Origin: Urechis unicinctus
Lineage: Eukaryota > Annelida > Polychaeta > Xenopneusta > Urechidae
Assembly: GCA_034190875.2 (NCBI GenBank)
Contig: CM067354.1
Coordinates: 44,550,130-44,614,129 of the forward strand
Length of the DNA stretch: 64,000 nt
Direction of reading: 5' to 3'
The stretch's first letter is position 1; every line of letters starts with the position of its first letter. The notes below the pieces were generated by a model. That model saw only the letters and a program-made list of their open reading frames with translations. It was not told the origin of the DNA and did not search any database. Both the position numbers and the translations under genes were made by a program. Below, piece after piece: positions 1 to 12,650 of the stretch.

Positions 1-239
1 TGTTTGACGATGGTGTTAAGATATTATCTGCCTGCTAAATCGACAGCAAACCGCGAAAACAGCCCCCATATCAATATTCGCATTGTAATAGCAACCACGG
101 TATTGTCACGGTTAATGAACTATGAACTAATTGATATACCTTCATCTTCTTCTAACATACAACACAAAGGATGGAGATTGTAATGAATGAACCATTGGAA
201 CCACAGCACGAATACTGTAATGATCGACAAAGAAGCGTA

Positions 240-3200
240 TTGTGAAAGGGATATAAAACATCGGAAAACTAAAATGGCAAGCCTGGAGGAGGAAGGGAGG
301 GGTGATAGTCGAGCCTGGAAATTCCAAGCAAATGAGCTTGCAGAGCTGCAGGACCTGCAGCGTGTCCGTGTTGAGGCTGCCTCTGTAAACCGTTGAACGT
401 CTGCGAACCCAAATTAACTGCATCAGGGAACAACACGACTTCTTAACGAGGACACAACGCCAGCTGAGCTTGAACGCAACCTGTTCCGGGAGCAGGGCAT
501 AACAATCACCTCCATCCTCACTGCGATTGGATTGGCAATCTCGACCCTGGTAGTTGCTTTGACGGGTGGAGGGAGCACTAGTCCAACCCCGGCACCAACA
601 CCGACGGCAACTGATAAGCCCGGTGCAAAGAAATGGATTAAAAAACAGCTGAACTCCTTGGCAAACTTCCTGAAGGGCCTAGAAGGCAAGGCAGCAGCTG
701 CCCTTCCAGAAATCATTGGCTCTATCGTATCATGGCCGCTTAAGTCAGCTGCAAAGGTGGCTGGTTGTATGGCAGAACATGTGTGGGCTACAGCTGTGGC
801 GGTAGGGGGAGTTATCCTCCTGACTTACTACGTAGCAAACCAAAGCACAGCTAAGCCTATAGCAATTCCGCCTACAATAAGAGCGGTTTTCTCATCCAGT
901 GCGCACCACGCAGACCGGTCTCGGCCACGCCACTTGGAACACCTTGAGAGGGGACTCCCATATCTGTATCTGGCGGAGGGTCAAGGCTTCCTCTATCTGG
1001 AAGAGCAGCAACCGCGTTGACATCAGTATTGCTGCCGATCTGCTGTTCCACAGTCGCGATGATAATCAGATTGTTTTACCCAACAACGTTTCCAATGGTG
1101 AGGCTCATATCCGACGGAGCCATGTAAAGGCCAGTTCCAAACACATAATCAACCTTAGCTAGGTTATTGACAAGCTCACCCCTCTGGTCTGCATAGCATT
1201 ATCAAGCCCAATAAGCTCTCTGAGTGGTAGTTCATTGTCTGTTTGTGTACCTTATGTCGGTAGTGGCAGGGCCGTGGAGAATGCGTCTGAGGGTATCACC
1301 ATACAGATCACAAAGAAAACCCACAAGCAGCCGCTATATTGAACGTCTATATGTATATTGTTATGGATGCACAGCTTAACATTAAATATGGCAGGTTCGG
1401 CAGCGCAGTCTACTAAGTATACATTTCTAGATGGTCCCAGTTCGGCTATTGTTTGTGGGCACACAGAATGTGGGAAAACCTTATTCATCCTCGACCTACT
1501 TCTTCGGCGCCTTCGAACATATTGTTATCCTCTGCCCTAGCATACGTTTCAACGAGGCCTTTCAGTCGAGATCATGGGTGTGGGATGATTCAGAGGTCTA
1601 CGTCGTTGATCCAGGACCACTTGAGGGCTTTCTATCATTGTTTTAAGGACGAGCCAACCCTGTACATTATTGATGACTGTTCGGCAACAAAGACCCTAAC
1701 CAAGAAGAGAGACATACTATCCAAACTGGCTTTTAGTGGCCGCCATGCGCAGCAAAGTGTCTGGGTCCTCACCCAAAAGTACAACTCTGTGCTGAAGGAC
1801 TTACGTGAGCAGACTCGCTGGAGCCCAATAAGCTCTCTGAGTGGTAGTTCGTTGTCTGTTCGTGTATCTAGGTCTTCTATGGCGTTATGAACACCCTGTA
1901 TGAAGCTTGTTTCTTCCACACCACCTTGCTCTGTCACGGCTTCAGGGCCGCTCATTTCTAACTTCTCTGGAAGTGCAGCTTCCGCTTTAGCAGCAGCTTG
2001 GTCAACGCCTTGTAGGGCTTTTGTTGGCTTTGTGGATAGTTCAAGTGTCACCCCAAGAGCCCGAGCAAGCTGTGTACCACCGTAATCTAAGATGCTCCTA
2101 GGAGAGAGGAATTTGTTGGGATCGTTCTTCCATGTCAGAAGCTTCCATTCTCGTCCCCACTTAACCCAAAGGGCACCTTGTTTTGCGAGTACTTACGGGC
2201 GCAAACTAAACCCACCCCGCCGGATACACGAACCCCTAAGGTAGAGGGCATGCGACAGTCTGTAGTTATTACAAACAATCCAAGCATCATTGACCAGAAC
2301 CAATAACTGCTGGTTCGCTTCCCCAATCTAGGCGCAGACAACGTGATTGTCCCAGGGACAGCACGGCTGGCCTTTACAATCACACTGACCTTGGCTGATC
2401 TTAACCGCAGCGTTGTGCAAAACCTGGCTTGCGCCGTGGTTAAGAAAATGACAATCACGATTTCTGGCAATGAGGTCATGTCTATTGATGACAGCGATGA
2501 CTACTGTTACCACGACTTGTGGCGTACTGCACAGGAGAGACAGGGCCTCCAGTATCAGGGTATTGACACATCAGATGACAGAAACACAACTAAGATACGA
2601 ATGGGGACAGGAGACAAGGATGAGACCGAGGAAGAGGACAAGGCCATAGCCGATGTGTATGGTAACAGGTTTTACGTTCCGCTTGACTTTCAACTCCTCG
2701 AGAGCCACATGCCATTCTACCAGAGCACACTAAATGACAGACTGGAATACGAGCTCACGTTCAACAACTACAACCGCGTAATTCACGCAACAGGCTACAC
2801 CGCTGCCAGCTACAAAATTGATGGCATCTCCCCAGGTTGATTCAATGTCTGATGAAGAGATCATAAAGCTGTATGTGAGATACGAGGCTCGGCTAGGAGC
2901 CAGCATGGCGCGTACTCTAGGTCAATCATTGCTACAGCTATACTCAGGTATTGCTTGTATGTTTCTACCAATCCCTCCAGAACACCAGCCAAAGCTAATT
3001 ACAGACCTCGAGACTGACCCGTTTGTTGGGAACACGCTAAGCACTGCCACTTGTGAGCTATAGCATCGCTATGGTATGTTTTTAGCTCCATTAACCGCGG
3101 CTTTAACAACAGTTAAGTACTGTCAATTTGGAAAAACAAGCACCGAAAGAGAGGAAGACACCACTTACGCGCTATAGTATGTGTTTAACTCCGCTATAGC

Positions 3201-3340
3201 ACGTGCTTAACTCTGCTATAACAAGTGCTTAACTCTGCTATAACAAGTGCTTAACTCCACTATAACAGGTGCTTAACTCCGCTATAACAGGTGTTTAACT
3301 TCTCTATAACAGGTGCTAACTAAGAGCTGTCAATTGTGCG
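240..3340. pseudogene. Scrambled Polinton relic (six blocks)
   Basis: Direct comparison with the full element at 47.5-62 kb resolves six blocks. Block A, about 240-1160, is the reverse complement of about 51,035-51,960. Block B, 1160-1250, matches 51,966-52,063. Block C, 1252-1820, matches the capsid-gene end and ATPase gene at 53,835-54,420. Block D, 1822-2185, matches 52,012-52,378. Block E, 2185-2836, matches the capsid-gene start at 52,700-53,347. Block F, 2836-3340, matches 54,893-55,345. Blocks B to F share one orientation but not element order, and B and D overlap the same source region, so two deletion derivatives seem to have been joined. The similarity looks high by eye. Several short frames survive, but indels and junctions break every gene. 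It is non-coding debris of the same family as the large element. Confidence 0.9.
3168..3330 (+). repeat. 22-bp tandem repeat, about seven copies
   Basis: A unit of about 22 bases with the core GCTATAACAGGTGCTTAACT is repeated about seven times. The same unit occurs about four times at 55,246-55,330 in the full Polinton, just downstream of the 223-codon gene, so copy number varies between element copies. Its position between two genes suggests a regulatory or 3'-end role, but nothing in the sequence proves one. Confidence 0.8.
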
Positions 3341-3508
3341 GTCTCATTATTAGTCTTTGCTAATGATTGCAGGACAGGCAGGTACAATTTATGGCGTTCG
3401 GGTCTATGTTATACATGGTTTGTTATAATAACCGTGTATCATATGGACCTTATTGGCATGCACAGTCGTGGGACAAATGCAGGTCTCGTTTACCAATTAC
3501 GAAGGTGG

Positions 3509-4050
3509 CATATGTCGTATCGTGAAGGGGAGCTGTACACGATACGCACTTGATATAATGAAGGAATGACTCGAGCTCCAGGTGAAGGGTTTAGAAAATC
3601 TTCATCATTATTAGTTGGTTTGAGTTTAAGATGGAACGTTGCCTAAAGGTAGGAGAACGATGTGTCGAGCTTGGAGGCCAGGATAGAAATCATTTAAAAA
3701 TGTACGTATGTTATAATAATATTCTGACTCATACGTTCTTAAAAAGCCTCCCCCCTTAATTATCAGCACGAGAGCCCGGGTTACATCACACCACTCTTTG
3801 GGAGAGGTGTAACCCTGATTGTAGCAATCCTCACAGCAAGCGAGTTCACCCTCCAAGTGAACTCGTCGTGTCACGTGGGAATTGTTTTAGCCTGGCCTAT
3901 CGCGGGACCCTTTATAAGGAGCCCAGATGGGTTAGTCATGGAGATCATCTAGTCAGGGACACGATTCGGACCGCGAGATTCCAGGGAGCTTCATTGTTGA
4001 AATCTAAATAAACCAAATAAGCAACTCTACTTCAGAACTCGCGTTAATTT
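3509..4050. mobile_element. LTR fragments in opposite orientations
   Basis: The stretch 3509-3720 aligns with the reverse complement of the LTR at 22,541-22,964, starting at TGTCGTATCG and passing through a shared segment beginning GATGGAAC. The stretch 3880-4050 runs the other way and looks like a related LTR: a TATA-like TTTATAAGG, then an AATAAA polyadenylation-type signal near 4008. No pol coding lies between them. They are probably pieces of two LTR insertions of one family joined head to head. Confidence 0.5.
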
Positions 4051-4226
4051 CCTCTGATTAGTCCCCACTCCAGCAACTACAGGCAGTGAGTAACAGTACT
4101 ATAACGAAGAGCGTGCATAAGCGTAGAAAAGCAAGAAACTCTAGCTTTACACGTACATGTGTAAATATAAGTATATGAGTGAATATGAGCGTATAATTGT
4201 TTATATGTACACATATGTCAACATAT

Positions 4227-4700
4227 GTGTATTTTGTGAAGGAGTCGAGTGACAGCAATGTTTGGGTAAACATATTAATTTAATTTTAGAAATAATTCTC
4301 AAGTAGCACATTGTGTAAATCATGGTTAAAAAACCATAGGTAAAATATTCGGTATTACATAATAGAATACAATAGAGTAATCTCTGAGTGCATGTACAGT
4401 ACAAATCAATTACCAGTATTACAATGAGGCAGATAATGATTACAAGTATAGTAACGTTATGATTGTTTGACAGGTAAAGTTATATGTACGATGTTGATAC
4501 AGTAAGTGAGATACATAACTATGATATGTCTAGGACAGGTTACACAACGCAGGATAATGCTACTTTAATTGGTTATGACACAGATAGGATAAATTGATAT
4601 ACCTATACATGTACAGACATACATATTACACAGCGAGTGTTAAATGACAAAACTAAAGGAAAACATGTACCAAAAAGTGGGATAGAATTGAAAACGGGAA
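4227..4700 (-). repeat. Dispersed repeat copy 1 (body only, inverted)
   Basis: The body matches, in reverse complement, the repeats at 9155-9525 and 17,580-18,020, including the segment around ACATTGCTGTCACT. Neither terminal repeat of the 17.4 and 9.6 kb copies is present. A short stretch at 4705-4760 (TTTCGGAATTAGATTTCAAC) is in direct orientation with 17,510-17,530, so the body seems to have inverted relative to its flank. Confidence 0.65.
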
Positions 4701-4759
4701 GGGTGGGAGCATGCTTTTGTCTTTCGGAATTAGATTTCAACGACATCACATCACTTGTT

Positions 4760-5575
4760 CTCTGTTTCCGAACCTTGTGCCACCAGTTTTCTACTTATAT
4801 CCGCAGACCTGTATTTCAGTCTCGACATCGTCTACATACCAGTTGCTACCAACCCCTCCTCCATTCATCAATATAACCCGATCAGGTTACTGCTTCTCGA
4901 ATAGGCGTTTCACTCGCATGTTTCATTGTTTGTGTTTTTGTTCGCACTAATTTTACATTTCCCTCGTTTCCTCTACTCCGATATCATTATAATCATTCTT
5001 TCTCCTCTTCTTTCCTCTCAATTCAATGCCACCGTTCCATAAACATTTTTATTTTCGCGCCAGTTCGGTGTTTTTATTTTATTTTCAGTTTAGCACCCGT
5101 TCATTCCCTCACTTTACTTCTTTTTCTCTTGCAGCAGTTTAATTTATCACTTAACACAAAACCAGTTGGTCTCATTCTGGGACACAGCTTTGTGTTGGGT
5201 CTTAACAACCACCTAACAAATCAACCAAGCTTCCAACCACTTCCCCAAAAATTGTTTCTTTTCAGCTCAGGGTCAGCGACAAGGTCCACACCCTCACATT
5301 AGCAGGCACCAGGGGCCTGCAAGCCACCAAATTTATTCTACCTTCTGCCCTGTTTGCTTCACTTTAAACCTGATTTTGTTATCATTCCCAAACACTCCTA
5401 TAGGGCGGAAAAAGTACAAAACATCCATCAAGAGCCATTTTTATGTTACCTCTTCTATAGGTCGCGCACACCTTCGCAGGGATCCCTCTTCATCACACCC
5501 AGTTTTCTACCTTTACAGCCTACAACAACAGTCCATATCTCTAGCATTGCTTCACCGTCCTACTATCTTGCACAT
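4760..5575. other. Unassigned intergenic stretch
   Basis: No coding, RNA or repeat signal was recognised. It is T/C-rich on the plus strand and lies immediately upstream of the minisatellite and DIRS-like element, so it may be part of that element's 5' region. That is inference from position only. Confidence 0.3.
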
Positions 5576-5579
5576 TGTA

Positions 5580-6046
5580 TTTCTATTGCAAGGCAGTTGC
5601 CCATTGTTTATATTTTGCACGGCAGTTGCCCATGTATCATATCTTGCACGGCAGTTGCCAATTGGATTATTTTGGCACGGCAGTTGCCCATTGTATTATA
5701 TTTGGCACGGCAGTTGCCCATGACAGGGCAGTTGCCCATTGTTTTTATAATTTGGCACGGCAGTTGCCCATGACAGGGCAGTTGCCCATTGTTATATTAT
5801 TTGGCACAGTAGCTGCCCATTATTTTATTATTTGGCATGGCAGTTGCCCATTGTTTTTATTATTTGGCACGGCAGTTGCCCATGACAGGGCTGTTGCCCA
5901 TTGTATTATTATTTGTCACGGCAGTTGCCCATGACAGGGCAGTTTCCCATTGGTTTATTATTTGGCAGTGGCCCATTGTATTATATTTGGCAAGGCAGTT
6001 GCCCATTGTATTATATTTGGCACGGCAGTTGCCCATTGTATAAACA
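5580..6046 (+). repeat. Minisatellite with GGCAGTTGCCCAT core
   Basis: About 17 imperfect copies of a roughly 30-base unit with the core GGCAGTTGCCCAT are mixed with shorter ~17-base half units (ACAGGGCAGTTGCCCAT). The core contains the palindrome GGCAGTTGCC. The array reads through without stops in several frames, so the open frames over it are repeat artefacts. It sits directly upstream of the DIRS/Ngaro-like coding region and may belong to that element's leader. Confidence 0.85.
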
Positions 6047-6289
6047 ATTCAGTAAAAATATTTATATATTACAATGTACTGTCCTGCCCCTTCTTTTTAT
6101 GATTTTCAGAAGATGATCACAAACAAAAAACGCCGCTTAAACGCCCCAACAACCAGCACTTCTGTGGAAAGCATGTCAGCAGCATCAACCCCCACAACCT
6201 TCCCTCTCGCACCAAAAAGACTCCCGCCAAGTTTACACCTCCTGCCGCCAAATCCACTCTCGCCACATCACCACGACCCTTGTCACTAA

Positions 6290-8626
6290 CTTTGGAACCA
6301 GAGGCCCTACTTACTGGTCTTCAAGACCAAGAACCTACACTGGCTGATCAAGTTCACTTGCTCTAAGACACGGTAAATGGTCTGGTCACAATCGTGGGAC
6401 AACTTTTGCACCAGACTCCAGCAACGGTTGAACCATACAGCCTCGCCTCCCTGCATTTACAAACATACCTGTCACCCGTTCAACAAAAGCCATCCAAGTT
6501 TGCTCCCATACAACAGCCATCCACAACCATCACCCGCATCTCTCCACAACACCCATTTCAACCCCACCCAAACAAACGATCAAAATGACACAGCCACCTG
6601 TTTCACAAAAAACAACTTGCACAACACTCCAAACGCCCGTAAAATTAAAACCCCTCGCTGAGCTCCTTAAAGATCATCCCCACAAACATTTCATCCTATC
6701 CGGTTTTTCAGAGGGATTTTCCCTGCAGTTTCATGGTACTCAAAAGCCTCTCATTTCCAAAAATTCAGTGTCCGCCTCAAGCAACCGTATTATTGTTTCC
6801 CAAAAAATAAAATCTGAGCTTTCTCAAGGTAGAATCCAAGGTCCATTCCAAAGCCCCCCCCCACCCCCCCCCCCCCCACCCCAAAGCCCCTTTGGGCCCT
6901 CCGGAAAAGAGCCAATCAGGTCAATATCGCCTACTACACAATCTATCTTACCCTTATGACAGCAATTCTGTGAACCACAACATACCAACTTCAGCTTCCC
7001 AAGTCACATACGCCTCCATCTCTGATGCCATACACCTTATATAAAAAAATGCTCCCTCCATGCATACATGGCAAAGAGCGACGCATCGGATGCCTTCCGA
7101 CTTATTCCCATCCACCCTTCCCAATACAACCTCACAGGTTTCTTTCGGCATGGCTATTACTATGATAAATGTCTACCTCAAGGATGCTCTTCTTCTTGCC
7201 TAATCTTTGAAACCTTTTCTTCTGCTATAGTTTGGATCTTAAATCATAAATTTCATGTGCACAATATTGTAAAAGAACTAGATGATTTTCTCTTTGTTGC
7301 TCCCACTCAACAACATTGCCAACAGCAGCTAAATATCTTTGTAAAACTGTGCAACCTCATTGGTGTCCCTCTGGCTTCACACAAAACATTCGGCCCTGCC
7401 ACAATCTTGACTTTTCTTGGCATACAACTTGACTCATCACACATGACAGCTAGCCTCCCTTTAGATAAATTACAAACATACACACATGCAGAAAAACAAA
7501 TCATGGAACAGGAAAAAAGCACACTGCGACAGCTGCAATCTGTCACAGGCATGTTACAGTTTGATACTTCTGTCGTTCGCCCAGGAAAAGCTTTCTTGTG
7601 CCGCCTGTTGGATTTATCCACAGGCATTACCAACCCAAACCACTTTATACGCATAACCCAACAAGTAAGGCAAGATTTATCCATCTGGCTACAATTTTTG
7701 ACACACTACAACGGCACAAACCTACTCTCCTACCGCACACTCCAATACCTTACATCTATTTAGTGATGCTTCCAGCATTGCCTTTGGAGCCACCTATGGC
7801 TCCAAACTAAATGGCATCCACGTTGGACACAATTACATATTACAATCCTTGAACTGTACCCAATATTCGTGTTAGTCTGCATGTTTGCACCCAAAATGGC
7901 CGACTCAAACATACTATTTCACTGTGACAACCAATCTGTTGAAGCTATCATCAACAAACAATCTTTTATAAGCACCCCACAATCATGCACTTCATCAGAC
8001 CCTTTGTCCTACAATTATTCAACTTCAACATTTGTTTCCATGCACAATATATACCTGGGGTAGATAATGTGTTAAGTGATGCTATTTCTCGCCTCCCAGG
8101 CACAACCAGGTCTCTTACGCCATTGTGGGATGCAGCCCCTGCCTACCCGTATCCCATCACACCTCTTACCAGAGAACTACAACTTACCGTAAACATCCTC
8201 TTCACAAATCTCATAGCCATTCAACAAGCTGGTCATATTTGCATCGCGGGAGCACAACACTTCCTTCTGTAGTAAGATACACCACATCCCTTGATAATCA
8301 AGGACTGAAATATTCAACCATCAGACATACATCTCACATACTCTTACTTTACTCAACCTCACAACTTTGTAAACACAAATCCTCCCATCTACCAGATTCA
8401 CTTCATCTACTACAATCATAGCAATCACAACACGCCTAACTTTATCTTAAAACCTTAGCATCACTTTCCCAGATCACGTTACAACACTCATTCATTCCGC
8501 ATCGGTAGAGCCACACAGCGGGCATCTGACAACACTCCTGCAGCAGTCATCCAATCTACAGGCAGATGGAAGAGCTCTGCCTACACAAAGTACTTCCACC
8601 CTGGAACATTCACACTTTCTCACTAA
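6290..8626 (+). pseudogene. DIRS/Ngaro-like retroelement pol relic
   Basis: A tyrosine-recombinase retrotransposon broken by frameshifts. In order: a degenerate Gag-like tract to about 6600; a pre-RT segment at 6640-6900 (LAELLKDHP and QGRIQGPF) with a proline run over the C-rich tract at 6857-6880; reverse transcriptase at about 6900-7760 with the motifs SDASDAFRLIPIHPSQY, LPQGCSSSC and the catalytic LDDFLF; RNase H at about 7755-8100 (SDASS, then HCDNQS); and the end of a tyrosine recombinase at about 8270-8626 with HSFRIG and then a YTKYF-like tyrosine segment. This order and the LPQGCSSSC motif fit the DIRS/Ngaro group, not Gypsy. The recombinase N-terminal half seems deleted, and stops occur near 7040, 7762 and 8270. 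As read it cannot move itself. Confidence 0.85.
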
Positions 8627-8652
8627 ATATCACATAAAACATATCCAAAACC

Positions 8653-9030
8653 ACAAATAAGGGGTCAGTACCCTACTGCCCTGTTACTCAAACCACAAAT
8701 AAGGGGTCAGTACCTTACTCCCCTGTTACTCAAACCACAAAATAAGGGGTCAGTACCTTACTTCCCTGTTACTTAAACCACACACAAGGGGTCAGTACCT
8801 TACTCCCCTGATATTCAAAACCACACACAAGGGGTCAGTACTTTACTCCCCTGTTACTTAAACCACACACAAGGGGTCAGTACCTTACTCCCCTGATACT
8901 CAAACCACACACAAGGGGTCAGTACCTTACTCCCCTGTTACTCAAAACCACACACAAGGGGTCAGTACTTTACTCCCCTGATATTCAAAACCACACACAA
9001 GGGGTCAGTACGTTTACTACCACTGATATC
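8653..9030 (+). repeat. 42-bp tandem array, about nine copies
   Basis: The unit is about 42 bases and contains AAGGGGTCAGTACCTTACTC. It is repeated about nine times with few changes, starting about 25 bases after the recombinase stop. It is probably the 3' terminal region of the DIRS/Ngaro-like element. Confidence 0.85.
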
Positions 9031-9154
9031 CTAGCACCATCAATCCATAATCACCCTTCCGATAGGGTTCTTTTTCTTTTCTTGTTAGTGAACTTTCTTT
9101 GGCATTTGTATTTCTGTCTTGTGGGATGTCAGTCAGAGCCTCAACCTCTGACTT

Positions 9155-9673
9155 TGGCGTTTTCAATGCCATACCACCTTTTTGTACATGTTTTCCCTTT
9201 AATTTAACACTCGCTGTGTAATATGTATCTCTGTACATGTATAGCACCAATTAATCCTATCTGTGTCATGATCAATTACATTATCCTGCGTTGTGTAACC
9301 TGTCCTAGACATATCATATTGTATCTCACTTATTGTATCAACATCATACATATACCTTTACCTGTATCATAACGTTACTATCTATGTATGTAATACCGAA
9401 TATTTTACGTAGAGTTTTTGAACCATGATTTACACAATGTGCTACTTGAGAATTATTTCTAAAATAAAATTAATATGTTTACCCAAACATTGCTGTCACT
9501 GGACTCCTTCACAAAAAAAGCACGCTGGTCACATGACCCTATCTACGCGGGATACAATTGGGGCAGTCTCTTCCCTTGCAAGGAGGAATGATAAGCACTT
9601 AAGCGATAACGTTTACAAATTTGACTCTGCACAAAATGCGGCTGGAGCGGTTTCCCGCCCCAACCTATGTTAT
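9155..9673 (+). repeat. Dispersed repeat copy 2 with right TIR
   Basis: The body (9155-9525) matches 17,580-18,020. It is followed by about 150 bases, ending CCCCAACCTATGTT, that match in reverse complement the start of copy 3 (17,365-17,500). Two copies retaining opposite ends of one inverted sequence imply a DNA transposon or MITE with TIRs of about 150 bp. No protein was recognised. Confidence 0.65.
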
Positions 9674-9689
9674 GCCTGCATAAGTGCGT

Positions 9690-11800
9690 ATATGTGTATG
9701 TATATTCGGGTATGTGTCTACATGTGTGTATATGTGCGTATCTGTCAGTTATTACACGTATATGTGCGTGTATGTGTGCATATGTGTGAATCTGAGTGAG
9801 TGTGTGTATATATGGGTATATGTTGTATGTGTACTTTCGTATGTATATGCATAATGTGCATATGTTTGTATTAGTGCGTAGTGTGTAAGTAGGTGTTTTA
9901 GTGTGTATATGTCCGTATTTATGCGTAAATGCGAGTATATGTGCATGTATGCTTGTAAATCAGTGTACATTTGTTTATATATTTTTATATATATATATTA
10001 AGTTTTTATAAGAGTCCATATGTGTATGTATTTATTTGTCGGAATATGTCCGTATATGTGTTTAAGTGTGTATAAGTGCGTATAAGTGTGTATATATGTG
10101 TGTATGCCTGTATATGTGTGTATATCTACATACATGTGTGGATATGTGCAAGTATCAGTGTTTATGTGTGCATATGAGAGTATATGTTCGTTTATGTGCG
10201 TAATTGTGCGTATATGTGTATATTTGTGTGTATGTGTGTGTATGATTGTATAATTGCGTATATATGTGAATATGCATATATATGTGAATATGTGTGAATC
10301 TGCGTTCATCCGCTTATATGTGCGTATATGTGTGTATATGTGCGTATATGTGCGTGTACGTGCGTAAATGTGCATTTATGAGCTTATATTTGTGTTTGTG
10401 CTTGTTTATGTTTATACATGTGTGTATATGTGTGTATTGGTCGTATATGTGCTTGTCCATGCGTGTAGGATTGTATATGTATGTATATGCGTGTATATGT
10501 GTGCATATACGCTTTTAAATGTGCATAAGTATGTATTAGTGTATACAACTGGGTACATGTAAGTGTATGTGTGTTTGGGTGTGTATGTGTATATGGGGGT
10601 ATATGGGGGCGAAATGAATAAGTGTGTAGATGCTTAAATTGGTGTATATGTGTGTGTCTAGGTGTGTATATGAATGTATAAGATTGTATAAGTGTGTATA
10701 TTTAATAATGCGTTTATATGTGCGTTTATATGCGTGTGTGTGCGTTTTTGTGCGAATATGTGCGTATATATGCGTTAATGTCCGTATACGTGTGTATATA
10801 TGTGTGTACATGTGTGTACATGTGCATATATTTCTATATGTGCGTATTTTTGTGTGTAAATACATATATGTGTACATCCATGTGTAAACGTGTGAATATG
10901 TGTACGTGTATGTTTATATGTGTATATGAATGTAAATGTGTGTATATATATGTGAGTAAATGCTTATTTATGAATGTATATGTCCATCTATTTGTATGTA
11001 TGTGTGTATATGTATGTAATTGTGTGAATATTTGTGTATACGCATTCATGTGCTTTTATATGTGTATTTATGTCTGAAAGTATGTGCGTATGTGTATATA
11101 TGGGTGTATATGTGTGCGTATGGGTGTATACGTGCGTATATGAGCGTATGATTGCGTATATGTGCGTTAATGGGTGCATAATTTTGTACATGTGCGAATA
11201 TATGTGTATATGTGTATACATGTGCCTATATATATATGTGCCTGTATATATATGTGCGTATTTGCGTGTATATATGCTTGTATATGTGTATATGTGTGTA
11301 TGTGCTTATATGTCCGTATATGTGTGTCTTAGTCTGCCTACGCTTGTTGCATTGTGTATAAGTGTGTATATGCGAGTATATGTGCGTATATATGCGTATA
11401 TATGCCAGTATGTGCGTATATGTGCGTACAGGTGTGTATGTTGGTATATGTATGTATATATATGCTTATGAGTGTGCATATGTATTTATATGTCCGTATA
11501 TGTGCGTATAAGTGCGTATTTGTGTGTACATGTATGTCCTTATATGTGCGTATATGTGCGCGCATGTGTGTATATGTGCGTATATGTGCGCGCATGTGTG
11601 TATATGTGTGTATATGTGTGTATATGGGTGTATATGTGTGTATATGTGAGTATATGTGTGTATAGGTGAGAATATTTGTGTAGATATGTGTATACGTGTA
11701 TATATGCGAGTATATATGTACATATGCGTATATGTGTGTATATGTGTTTGTAAGCGTGTATATGTATTTGCATGTGTGGATATGTGTTTATATGTGTTAT
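9690..11800 (+). repeat. Degenerate TATGTGCG/TATATGTG satellite
   Basis: About 2.1 kb of alternating purine-pyrimidine sequence built from diverged 8-10 base units such as TATGTGTG, TATGTGCG and TATATGTG. It abuts the right TIR of dispersed repeat copy 2. It has few stops in several frames on both strands, giving apparent Tyr/Val/Cys- and Thr/His/Tyr-rich proteins that are not genes. Such sequence can adopt Z-DNA under supercoiling; no in vivo effect can be read from sequence. Confidence 0.9.
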
Positions 11801-12380
11801 AGTATTTCTATGCTTGCTTACCGTTCTGCTTCAACATTTTCCGCGCGTCCAAGAAAACGCGTTTGGCTAATGTGCTACATAACGCATCTAGAATATAACA
11901 TATATCAAGAGGCTGTAAAAAAAAGTCCTAACGCACCTAAAAACATACCCCCGCTCGACGCTAGTCTTCAAGAAATGTCATCGATATATCGTTTCCGAAA
12001 AATCGCGATACGATGTCTGCCATTTTGCAAAATATAGGGTCGCGTGATTTCCCGCGATTTGCCGCCGCCTCATCCGCATTGCCTTATCATTTGTCGTCGA
12101 TGGGTCACGTCATTCTGAGCATGCGCAATGCACGTGGTCTCGAACTTGAAAACAAACTTTTTTGCTGTGTTTCGGACTATTTACCGCTTCTATAAATAAT
12201 TACCATGGATGAAATCCATCGCCGAAAAGGGATAAAATTGTCCGTGAACATTATTGCATTCTAAAACTGCATCACTTGGGTATGTTTGGTGTTTGGTAGT
12301 TGTCTGAATCGATTGCGTCGTTTTAAGAGAAAGTAAGATGTCTACTCAGACGTCTTGTAGGGCTAACCTTGTTATTGCTG
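11800..12380. other. Unassigned stretch with a shared 27-bp motif
   Basis: No gene was recognised. The segment 12,340-12,366 is identical to 27,736-27,762 upstream of PIGO and contains an imperfect palindrome centred on AGACGTCT. It may be the end of a small dispersed repeat. Confidence 0.35.
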
Positions 12381-12650
12381 CAGGTGAACGGTCTTTGGTT
12401 TATGTATGTATTCGTCTTGCTTCTGCGTATATCCTTCTGCGTATATCCTTCTGTATAGGCTGCACGGCATTACTTGGGCGATTCCTCTTCGCTGCCTAAA
12501 GGACAGTGTTGTTTCGTGGGACATGATCTACACACGATGACACGTTAAGGCCCAAAGTCCTCGGAGGTGTCATACGCCGTCAGATGACACTGTTACGTTA
12601 AAGTCCTGGGACCACAGCGGTGACGTACGTCACCACGCCCCACCCCGCTA
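12380..12650 (-). repeat. LTR-like direct repeat, left copy
   Basis: The part 12,520-12,650 aligns in the same orientation with 16,570-16,690, sharing GACACGTTAAGG, GTGTCATACG and GGACCACAGCGGTGACGTACGTCAC-type sequence. The remainder is more diverged. The two flank the HhH-Gag-TatD region, as LTRs would. For the minus-strand element this is the 3' copy. It ends near a GTGACGTACGTCAC palindrome. Confidence 0.5.

Noticed and set aside
1-40. Similarity of the first bases (TGTTTGACGATG) to the polymerase gene near 60,958
   Set aside because: Only about 12 bases match and the flanks diverge at once; chance is enough.
5354-6116. Overlapping open frames with ARQLPI/GSCPL repeats
   Set aside because: They follow the minisatellite unit in several frames at once and have no non-repeat domain.
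9752-11723. Many long open frames on both strands, Tyr/Val/Cys-rich or Thr/His/Tyr-rich
   Set aside because: They are translations of the TATGTG-type satellite, which lacks stop words in several frames; there are no starts, domains or non-repeat sequence.
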